NCBI GenBank assembly: GCA_009761415.1
Contig: QUOL01000001.1
Location: 3,472,001 to 3,536,000, forward strand
DNA length: 64,000 bases
Origin: Sarcomyxa edulis
Lineage: Eukaryota; Basidiomycota; Agaricomycetes; Agaricales; Mycenaceae
Direction: 5' to 3'
The stretch's first letter is position 1. Each line of letters begins with the position of its first letter. The notes below the pieces were generated by a model. That model was not told the DNA's origin. It worked only from the letters and a program-made list of their open reading frames with translations, and searched no databases. The position numbers and the translations under genes are program-made. Shown piece after piece: positions 55,243-64,000 of the stretch.

Positions 55243-57430
55243 ATGAGATTCACTAGTCTCATCTACTTCGCTTTCGGGCTCAAAGCCTACGCGCAAATTG
55301 TCCCTGCAACGTCCAGCAAGAGCTGCAGAAACGTCCCTGGCGATCCCGGATTTCCTACCAGAGCTCAGTGGAATGCGTTCAACACCAGCATATCTGGGAG
55401 ACTCGTTACAGCCGTCCCATCTGCAGAATTTTGTAGGAGTCTGCCGGGAGGGGCGTGCACGGATGCCCAATGGGCCAGTTCAACGTTTCGATATAATATC
55501 CCGGGCGCTCTGAATCAAGTCAGTCCATCCTTATACTATCTCCAAATCGAGTCAGATCTCGTTACTGATTATTTGGCACAGGTAAATTGGGAGCAAGTAC
55601 GTGCGATAGTGTTGTAAAGTGTACCTGCACCGTAACATTAAAGCTCTGATGTAGGATTATGACTCGCATCCCCCTTCGCTCTGCTTGCGCAACTCCACTG
55701 TTTGTGGCCAAGGCGATGTCCCATTATATGCAGTATCAGCCATATCAGCGGCTGATATCCAGGTTGGTTGTTTTCTTTTTATTCGTTGCTTCGTGAAATC
55801 GTTGACACGATTCATTACTCTAGGCCGGAGTCAATTTCGCTCGCACTCACAACCTTCGCGTCTCGATCAAAGCTTCCGGACACGACTATCTAGGTCGTTC
55901 GACCGCAAGAGATTCCCTTCTATTATGGACTCATAGCCTGCAGAACATCAATTTCACGGATCATTTCATCGTCAATGGCAAGGACAAAGGAAGTGCTGTG
56001 ACAGTAGGCAGTGGCGTAACGTTAAACATGCTCTATCCTGCTACCAAAGCTCAGGGAAAGATCTTTGTCGGAGGAACGGCCGCTACGATTGTCCCTGCGG
56101 GAGGGTACACCCAGGGCGGAGGTCATTCTACCTTGTCACCGACATTCGGGCTCGCTTCAGATAACGTCCTTCGTATGCACATTTATGATGTTCGTCCTCG
56201 CAATATCCGCTCACGACTTTCACAGAATTTCAGGTCGTCCTGGCGAATGGAAACCTCGTCACCGTAAACGAGGCAGAGAATTCAGATCGTGGGTCAATTC
56301 AACAAATTTTCTATCCACTCTGTGGCTCACTTTATATCATCAGTGTATTGGGCTATGAGGGGCGGAGGCTCGGGGAGCTGGGGAGTTGTGATATCTGTCA
56401 CACTACAGACCTTCCCCACTTTCGATGCCGCCTTCCACAGTGCGACGATCCATGTTAACACGACCGAGCAGATGGGAAACCTTGCCACATTACATGCTCA
56501 CCATGTCTACGACTGGGCCGCGTTGCATGCAGGGCAATATTTCTATGTATACCCCAATGGCACGAACAAAGGATACTCGATGGTAACATCGACCTATATT
56601 CCAAATGGCACCGTCGAACAGGCCAACGAGGCCCTCAAGCCCTTCCTGGATGGAGCTTTAGCCCAAGGAGCTTCAATTCAACAAAGCTCTAGGCAAGTAC
56701 TCATAAACGATGTATTGACTATCGCGGACGATGGAGGAGGTGCGAATTGGGTATTGGGCTCGCGCCTTATCCCCGATACCGTGTATAAACATTCGCCGCA
56801 GTCTGTGGGCAAAACATATACAGCGCTACTCAACGAAGGCATTTCTCAGTACGCGTTTCATTTTCTTTGAAAACTTTCCGATGCTCATGAAGATGCGTTG
56901 TCAATCTTAGCCCCAACCAATCGTTCTTGGTCGGTATTTTTGGGCATCTCGTGGCCGGAGGTACATCTTGATCGCCTTCTATATGGACTAGTACTCATCT
57001 TGGACTCATAGGCAAAGTTGCGGAAAATGCTAATATTTCTTCCGCTGTCAATCCGGCCTGGAGAAGCGCTAGAGCTCATGTATGTTCTCGACTCTACTCC
57101 ATCAGACGAGTCGCTCTAACACGAAACCTGATCTAGATTGTCATTGCTAATGGCTGGCCTGATTCTGATTCTCCCGCTGATGTCATAACAGTGAGGCAAC
57201 GTTTCACCTCGCAGGCAGTCTCACTTCTCGAAGATCTCGCAGGCCCTGGAAGCGGGTCTTACATTAACGAGGCTGACGTTCGCGAACCTCATTTTGAGAC
57301 GACGTTCTTTGGGCCTAATTATCCTCGTTTGACTCAAATCAAACGCAAGTACGATGTGAATGATTTGTTCATCGTGGGTGCTGGTGTTGGGAGTGAAAGA
57401 TGGGATGAATGGGGTTTGTGCAGAGTATAA
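55243..57430 (+). CDS. Secreted FAD-linked oxidase (berberine-bridge/VAO family), right copy
   Basis: Near-identical paralogue of the gene at 38499-40699, inverted relative to it. Signal peptide MRFTSLIYFAFGLKAYAQ; the same CRNVPGDPGFPTRAQW start; the same 15-nt exon (residues VNWEQ) between introns; FAD half with IKASGHDYLGRSTA and GGGHSTLSPTFGLASDNVL; BBE end GVGSERWDEWGLCRV. All blocks are present without frameshift, so both copies look functional. Differences are scattered substitutions (for example SAISAADIQ for ATSATDIQ), which suggests duplication followed by independent drift. Confidence 0.85.
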
Positions 57431-57489
57431 GGTCTCGTGGGTAATTGTGTGTATAACTTACAAATTTACAAGTATATTAATGCTATAGA

Positions 57490-58183
57490 TCAATTTTGTC
57501 GTTGCTGAGATGGAGCTGACTGCTCTCCTACATACCCGCCGCGGGCACCACCACCATTGACCCTGGGGTGAGCACTCTGCTCGTAGTTTGTATTTTGGCG
57601 AGTCTCTTGTTCGTTGCCGTAGCCGGAGGTCGGAGCTCCAAACTGGAACTGCTGCTGCTGGGAAGGAACGTATTGGCGATCCGTGGCCTGTGATGGATTG
57701 TAACCTTGGCCTGCGCCACCATGATCAGCCCTCATACCAGGTGCCGCACCTCCAGCAGCAGCGCCTCGAGTTCCACTGTTCTGAACGGCGGTGCTATGAC
57801 TTCCATCGAGCTTCGCCATTCCTTGCTCTGTCTCAGCTCTCCCTCTCTCTGCGATCTCAACATTTTTTGTGCCACTGTTGGTGACGTTGTCGATGGTTCC
57901 CAAAGCTGTTCCACGGATGTACTCTCCGACACCTTGAATACAACATAACATCAGCCATCGAGCCTTTCGGGTTTCAGACGTTATGTAGTTCACCATGGAT
58001 GGCTTCCACTCCTCCTCTGCAAGCAGCGAGTCAGTTGGCCAATTCCACTCGAAAAGAAATCACTAACTTCAATTTGTTTCCGAGACCTTGACTGCGACCA
58101 GCTGGAGTGTGGTCGGTGCCACCCACATTAGAATGGGTGCTGGTGTTGCCACGGCTGGTGTTAGTGTTGGTGTTGCTGTTCAT
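57490..58183 (-). CDS. Small hydrophilic orphan protein with GGVEAIHGVGEYIRG motif
   Basis: Three exons: 58183-58068, a 23-nt exon 58016-57994, and 57932-57490. Splicing creates LGNKLKGGVEAIHGVGEYIR followed by GTALGTIDNVTNSGT. A similar KLKG...GxGExIRGTxLGxxD pattern recurs in basidiomycete proteins of unknown function. The N-terminus is Asn/Thr-rich (MNSNTNTNTSRGNTST); the C-terminus is Gly/Gln-rich and probably disordered (QQQQFQFGAPTSGYG). There is no signal peptide or membrane segment. It is convergent with the right oxidase, 59 bases apart. Function unknown. Confidence 0.6.
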
Positions 58184-58504
58184 AGTGAAGAGTTGTCGAA
58201 TCTGAGACGTGTGCAAGGTTAAATAGATAAAAAGAGTGGAGCTCCAAATTTTGAACATGAGCTCACCACCTGCTCATACTTGTCGAACATAGGGGCCAAT
58301 GTTTTGCCATGACGTAATTTAATGCAGACAATTCTGACTTTTATGCTTGCCTTCGTATATGAATCTGCGAAGTCGTTACTCGCATGTCTAGGCCTAGTTT
58401 ACAAAAGTGGCTGCATCCCAAGAGCGCGATGGAGCTGGGATGTTGTCGAGAAAAATGTTGTCAAGAAAAAATAAAAGCATCCCGAAACCCCGAAAATAAA
58501 TCTC

Positions 58505-59426
58505 TCAAGGCCAGTTGACCCACTTCACGTTCTTGACGGCCTTGCATGCCTGACAAGACGTGAATGAGATAATTGATACTCGACCGAAGAAGGGAAGATA
58601 ACAACCTTCTTATGCCTTGGCCAATCCTCTCGCTGACAGGTAACACTGACGAACGGTGATCAGTGAGATACGATTTGTCGTGTTATCTTCGACATACCTG
58701 CAATATCTACATGCATATGGAACGTCAATGGTGTCATCAATATAGATATTTTCATCTGAACTAACCTGGTTAACTTGCAGCCAGAGCAACGACTGAGATT
58801 GCAACTAGGCAGCGCCGTTTCGTCCTTCTGGCATTTAGCACAACTACCCGAAAGCGGATACTCTGCCTGTGTTCTCGGCAGAGGTGGTGGGGCTGGCCCT
58901 GGAGGAAGAGGTCTCCCGGTGGCGCGAGCTATATCACGGTTGACCTCCTCTAGCTTTCGTCGACACTTTCTTTTTCCGACCGAGCAGATGTGATGGACCT
59001 ATATTAAAGATGAGAATGGAGTCCATACTGTTTATACCTACTGTCACGAACATAGACGTTTACACGAGGCTCAGGAAGATGTATCCACGAGGCCATGTTG
59101 AAATTAGTCTCTCGTGCTGGTTTCCCTGTAAATGGACGTTAGTATTGACTATCAAAAACGTGTAAAATCGATGGAGACGAACCACATTCCATAGAACAGT
59201 CCCAGTTTGCCGTATGTTTGACATCTGCTCCCAGACCGAGAAGTAGTCCTTGTACCCACTGATTGAACTGGGGTAGGTTATCCTTGACCTGAGGAGGGAT
59301 TTTGGGGCGCATAATCTCTACTCGACGTTCATACCTGCCAGCGCTGTCAGTATAGATGATCTCTAGAAACATAATGAAGCGACGCAACGGTCCATAAGCG
59401 CAAACAGTCAGTATGAGTTCGGACAT
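58505..59426 (-). CDS. MYND zinc-finger protein; start uncertain
   Basis: The C-terminal MYND finger is complete only after splicing: CAKCQKDETALPSCNLSRCS then GCKLT, then a 9-nt exon (ATATTGCAG) giving RYCS, then VTCQREDWPRHK, and a last exon ACKAVKNVKWVNWP. All zinc ligands (paired CxxC, YC, C, H, C) fall in place. MYND fingers bind Pro-rich partners, and many Agaricomycete MYND proteins are uncharacterised. Upstream are a basic segment (KRKCRRKLEEVNRDIARA) with a Pro-rich stretch, and MSELILTVCAYGPLRRFIMF at the proposed start. A further upstream frame (to about 59732) may supply earlier exons, so the N-terminus is open. Confidence 0.6.
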
Positions 59427-59917
59427 GTGAATGACAGCCTAGGTCTTGTCTTTGAAAAGGTGAAGACTCGCTGCGTATTTGAGGTGGTAGCCTCGAGCAC
59501 AGTATATAGTCACAGTAAGAAGGAAAGACTCGAACGTTCGAACTTGTGAACGGTGAAATAAGGGCCAATTCAAACCCCGCGGCCCTTCATTGTTTCGATC
59601 CGATAGTGCCTGCAGGCATGTCTGATCCTCCTGGTTCTGCTGCTCATTCAGCGAAGTCGACACTGGGTAGATTGTAGGACTGTAGGGGGAGAACAATTGT
59701 AGATAACCAGAATATACTGCTTGTTCCGACACACTGGCAAGACGTAGTAATTGAAGGCCGCCACACTCCTACCTGCCTGATGAAAGTACCACGCGACGTA
59801 TGCTGCTTCGGAAGATGACGATATTACAATAGAGAGACAGACGACGCAACTGTAAGTGGCTTCAAAATACGAGCAAAGGAAGTTGTCGAGCTTTTCGATT
59901 GTTGAAGACGACTACTT
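59427..59917. other. Possible 5' exons of the MYND gene / intergenic
   Basis: A 97-codon minus-strand frame (59439-59732) might encode upstream MYND-gene exons, but no splice path to 59426 was clear. Confidence 0.25.
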
Positions 59918-61029
59918 CTACTGCTCAACAGCGTAAGCTTGTGCCATACTTGTCACTAGTTCTTCCCATTGCCCAGAAGGGACTAGCATCAATCGTCCAC
60001 CCGTATCAAGCCCAAACGACTCCTTATCTCGGGGTTGGTTTTGCGCCTGATTCGAGAATGGGTACGACTGATGATGAGAGGAGAACTGGACAATACCAGT
60101 TAGAGATCGCCAAGAAGAACCATTCTATTACGGCAACGCACCTTCATGATATACTCGTCTTCGGGATGGAAAGAATATATACCATCTGGTGGTGCACTAG
60201 GAGCTACAGATGGCTTTTTACGCTTGGAAGATCGAGGGGCAGTCGTTTGCATCATGGCAGCTTCTTCATCGGCGGACAGCCGGTAGGTCCGCGATATGAA
60301 AATAAGGTGGGTAAATTTATACGGCTCGTTCTTTGTTGAAGGAAGGCATTAGAATTCCATAGCAGGTACCAGGATGTGGGCACTCACATCGTCGAGGGCC
60401 CATTTGATTTCTTCGGTCAACATTTTATACATTGGAGGAATGACCTGGACGGGCATGTTGATGAGCCGCTCGCAGAATACAAAACCGACATGGTTATCAT
60501 TTTGAGCAAGCCCGGCAGGACCGATAAGTGATTGGAGCGTGGCATGCATCTGAGGATTGGAGGACGCTTTGGCGAGGATGTAGGCAATCAAGGCTTTGAT
60601 TGACGGGTGATTCTAAGACATTGTATCGTACTTTAGTCAGGGAGCTACGCACCCAAAGATCCTCCAGCTGAGTACCCACCTGATGTACATGTAAATTTAA
60701 CACGGTTAAGAATGCGTAAGGATCGCTTTCCATCCCATCGGTTTTGATGGTCGTTCCAACTCGCGGTTGGCTGAGTATCAGCTCCGTGAATTCATGAAGT
60801 TGCAGTGATTCTGCATCGGATTGAAACAACTGGGATATAAGACGTTTGAGAGCGTGGTAGTCAACACTTGGGTTCGGATCGAAGAAATCGAAGTCGACAT
60901 CGATGAGACTCTACTGGGAGATAATTTTTTTGAGACATATGTGCCATGAACGAAAAAGAGATGGCATACGACGTCGCTGTCGGAATCGTCTTCGGCCCCG
61001 TTCGACTGGTTTTGCTTTCGTTTTGACAT
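59918..61029 (-). CDS. BCP1: BCP1 (BCCIP family) nuclear export / ribosomal protein chaperone
   Basis: In yeast Bcp1 works in nuclear export of Mss4 and as chaperone for a large-subunit ribosomal protein. Five exons: 61029-60970, 60910 to about 60681, about 60615-60390, about 60336-60150, and a last exon ending at 59918. The start MSKRKQNQSNGAEDDSDSDV joins across the first intron to SLIDVDFDFFDPNPSVDYHA, the family signature. QLFQSDAESLQLHEFTELIL, VGTTIKTDGMESDPYAFLTV and PSIKALIAYILAKA follow, then EPYKFTHLIFISRTYRL and a basic KRKKPSVAPPDG segment. The gene is intact and of normal length. Confidence 0.9.
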
Positions 61030-62536
61030 CTTTGCGGACAGTGCGGACCTTGTGAAGAATTTCAAAAACGTTTTCGTAAATCTGCCTGTGACTTAATGCT
61101 GTGACCGTGACACGATATTCGCTCCGAGCGGCGCTGGTCAGTTCAGCGCCAACTTCAGAGTCACCAAGCCCTGCAAACTCGAGTGGCACTTTGAGTCTCT
61201 GAGCCGACAATCACACAGTTGGAGGACCGGACCTCCGACTACGATAAACGTGGACCTTGGACCTTCTTCATCTAGAGGCATTGCCCCATATCCAACCGAA
61301 TCTTTGCTCTGGGAGTCCGGATGCACGGATTGCATCGAACCAGATCCAGCGTATCAGGGCGCATTCGAGTCGGAAGGATCTAAGAACCGTGTGTTTGATG
61401 TGCTTACGCCATTACATTCCGGGCCTCCGCGGTGTCTAGCAGAATCTGAATTCTGGGTCGTATCTTCGATTGAAAAAAAACCTCCGCTTTCTATTGCTCA
61501 CTGGCAATGACTGGGCCAGTGAGTAATCCCATATCATCTCTCCATTGATACAGAAGAGCATTGTAGTTGTCCTTATTTGGTCATGATGCACATCTCGTTC
61601 GTTGCGTGTCTTTCCTGAACTTTTTTCCCCAGGCCATCTATACTGTCTCGATACTTGTCATAGCCAATAAGTTTCAGGTCCGAAGGAAGGCAGCGTGGCT
61701 TTTCGTTTCCCTCCTCTTCATGGCCTCATTCCCCTCAATCTCGCGACGGCGCGACGGGAAACCGTTCTTTGCGAAGGTGGCCATTGTCCAGTGTCAGCCA
61801 ACACAGAGGAGTAATGTGTAACGTCACACGTCAGTGACCCAGTATCTTCTTCTCTTCTCTTCTCGAAACATTCGCTTGGATTCACTCCCTCCGCGCTTCG
61901 CGCTCGACGCATCCACTCATCCTCTTCGCCATGCGTCTGATTCTTCAAGTCTACACCTTTCCTCTACCTTTCTGATGTATTAGATGCGCACGTGTTAAAC
62001 GCACAGTGATCCATCATCGACCCTCTGGTCAGAGCGTTGATAACTCGTCATCGTGGAACTTGACCGCTGAAGAGCTTCCTATCCGCACTATTTTCGTGCA
62101 TCTGGAAGCCGATACTCTTTCGCCGACTTCTCTCTTTAGCACTCGCGTAGCTTCATCGGCACTACACAGATCTTACGATCCAGCTAATCAGAATCGGCGG
62201 GGGGTGGAATAGGCCGGAAACCTACATATCAAGACTCACCACACTGACAGCCAACATGGTTATCGAAGTCCTCGTGTCAACGCTGTCTAACCCTGCCGAT
62301 TCAAACATATAGCTACCAATCCTCCGAGATAAACTGGGCTTACTTCGTGTACGAAAGACGTCCGTTGACTTCCACATTATCAGCCGACAGGCGCGGCAGC
62401 CCGAAATTGCGGAGAACGCGAAAGGAAAATATATCGATTCCGGGGCAGTATATGACCTCGAGCTCATCGTTTGGTGTATCGATCACCATCCTACCTCCCT
62501 CACCAATACCTCGACACTATCTCTACCTCAAAATCA
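61030..62536. other. Intergenic region
   Basis: Several frames of 60-86 codons on both strands (for example 61250-61510 plus, 61718-61948 minus) show no family motif and no splice-linked partners. The part nearest 62537 is presumably the prenyltransferase promoter and leader. I see no gene. Confidence 0.35.
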
Positions 62537-63577
62537 ATGACTATGCCTTTCACCCATCTTCTATTCCATCTCAAGACCTGTTATCTATTTATTCAATCGG
62601 ATATCAAAGGAATACTCTTTCCTGTCGTGAGTTTATCATGATTACTATTTACACGGTAAAACTAACGGACACGCATCTAGACATCATTCGCCTTCATCGT
62701 TGCCCCTACCTTTCACATACAAAAAGCTATACTCAGCATACTCTGGGTCCTCGCCCATCTCCTCCTCCTCGGCTTCGATAACCAATCACGGTCAATCGAG
62801 GAAGACAGACTCAACAAACCTTGGCGTCCACTGCCTTCCGGTCGAATCACAGAGCCTGTAGCCTGCCAGATCTCCAGAGCTCTATACCCCACATGCATGG
62901 TCTTATCGTTCGCGATAGGAGGTCAAAAACTCTTCCTTGCTAGTGCGGCTTGGTCACTCTTGGTCTTCGTCTATGACCATCTTCACCTGAGCAAGCATTG
63001 GTTCTGGAGAAACTCGCTCACCACCTTTGGATATCTGGCCCTCGAATACGGCATAATCCACCTGCTTGGTAAGCCACTCTCATTCCCCATAATTTCTTTT
63101 GGGATCATATTCACTTCGATATGCAGCGAACGGCGGGCCACTACAGAACAACACCATAGTTGCGCTGACTATGTCAGGATGTGTCCTTGTCACAACCATC
63201 CACACGCAGGACTTTCAAGACGAGGTCGGTGACCGCGCGATGGGTCGAAAAACCCTCGTCATCCAGATAGGCCAGATACCCACTCGGATCACAGTCATTT
63301 TCTTCGTTTTAGCTTGGTCCTGGTACTTCCCTGTAGTATGGGAAGTCCCGTTACTGTGCCGTGCGTACTTTGCTGCTCTGGGTGTATACCTAGCAGGATG
63401 TGTGGCCACGTCGCGTTCTATTCCAGATGACGAATATAATTTCCGTCTTTATAGTGTAGGTGAATTTATCTAACCTGGTTTTACTCGCTATACTGAAATC
63501 ATCTCATGTAGGTATGGCTTGTGTCCGTACATTTCCTTCCTCTTGCGTTGAGATTAGGTGCACGTGACATGGATTAG
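62537..63577 (+). CDS. UbiA-type prenyltransferase-like membrane protein
   Basis: Multi-pass membrane protein of the UbiA superfamily, which transfers or cyclises prenyl diphosphates. Exons: 62537-62626, 62681 to about 63069, about 63126-63454, and a short last exon to 63577. The first Mg/diphosphate motif region reads DNQSRSIEEDRLNKPWRPLP, and the second is HTQDFQDEVGDRAMGRKT, the DxxxxxGD pattern. Hydrophobic segments such as AILSILWVLAHLLLLGF, LFLASAAWSLLVFVYDHL, VALTMSGCVLVTTIHT and VIFFVLAWSWYF are probable helices. Fungal relatives with the NKPWRP motif occur beside terpenoid genes, but no terpene cyclase or P450 is in the window, so the substrate is unknown. Confidence 0.8.
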
Positions 63578-64000
63578 AAGGTTCCGAGTTTGCTGGTCGG
63601 TCACGAAGCTGGACTCAGTCTAAAGTGAGGAAGGACGTTTTGGAGAGACATTTCTTATGGATGGAAATGGAGTCTTTTTCGACATAGTTTGATGTGGTGT
63701 ATTGATTCCAAGTAGCACCCGAAAGTCAATATACAGTCATTATAGTATGCAGATGCTCGCATCTTTACCTCAGTAAATTGAGACATATCTACTTCGCGAA
63801 ATCGCGCGCAAGCTCCGCAATGCCTTTGAACTAATTATTGCTTGGCTTTAGGCAGCTTTACAACCTTCGGAAGTGTCGCGTGTTTGGCTAAAGCTTCCGT
63901 CCCGCCCGAACTCTTCGAGTGTCAGTACAAGTAGAACACCATGTATCACAAAAAATGAAGTTGATGACAGAAATGAGTCTACAATGAAACCAAATCCGGC
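63578..64000. other. Right-edge flank
   Basis: No gene seen in the last 423 bases. Confidence 0.35.

Noticed and set aside
59899..60339. Plus-strand 146-codon frame
   Set aside because: It lies antisense to conserved BCP1 exons and shows no family motif.
38499..63577. Secondary-metabolite cluster of FAD-linked oxidases plus UbiA prenyltransferase
   Set aside because: They are over 5 kb apart with housekeeping genes (BCP1, RPB1) between, and no synthase, cyclase, P450 or transporter is present.

Overview
The window comes from a filamentous basidiomycete, most likely an Agaricomycete. Every gene is broken by short GT-AG introns of about 50-60 bases with CTNAC-like branch points. It also carries Plavaka/Tnp2-type transposases, DUF6532 proteins, small MYND and F-box-like families and a chromodomain Ty3/gypsy retrotransposon, which together are typical of mushroom-forming fungi. 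All gene models were built by eye from conserved protein motifs and splice signals; no search was run.

Layout. 1-12.4 kb is a conserved housekeeping block: YL1/SWC2 (cut by the left edge), a mitochondrial ribosomal protein, GET2, VPS27 (ESCRT-0) and VPS35 (retromer). VPS27 and VPS35 are divergent over a 199-base promoter. A 1,979-bp inverted-repeat transposon (3999-5977), whose core is packed with CCTTCA/TGAAGG hexamers, sits between GET2 and VPS27.

12.8-37 kb is an accessory, transposon-rich block: an orphan gene, a DUF6532 gene, a Tnp2-type transposase, a Plavaka transposase split into two halves, and a second DUF6532 gene head-to-head with Plavaka. The Plavaka break is a nested insertion. 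A roughly 0.97-kb element with 9-bp target duplications, tRNA-like sequences and telomere-like TAACCC repeats entered the transposase, and a 6.15-kb chromovirus (22394-28543) with near-identical LTRs then entered that element. A hypothetical gene at 34.6-36.6 kb carries a 389-bp MITE built from TAATCC/GGATTA motifs.

37.5-57.4 kb is centred on RPB1 (RNA polymerase II largest subunit). Around it lie inverted paralogues: a secreted FAD-linked oxidase and F-box-like genes point leftward on its left and rightward on its right, and upstream non-coding sequence is conserved between the two oxidase copies. This looks like an inverted segmental duplication flanking an essential gene.

57.5-64 kb holds an orphan gly-rich protein, a MYND zinc-finger protein, BCP1 and a UbiA-type prenyltransferase.

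The most notable observations are the two hexamer-array elements, the tRNA/telomere-like element, Plavaka paired with DUF6532, the self-priming and -1 frameshift signals of the chromovirus, very small exons (3 nt in the RPB1 tail, 9 nt in the MYND finger), recurrent GC-AG introns, and the mirrored duplication around RPB1.
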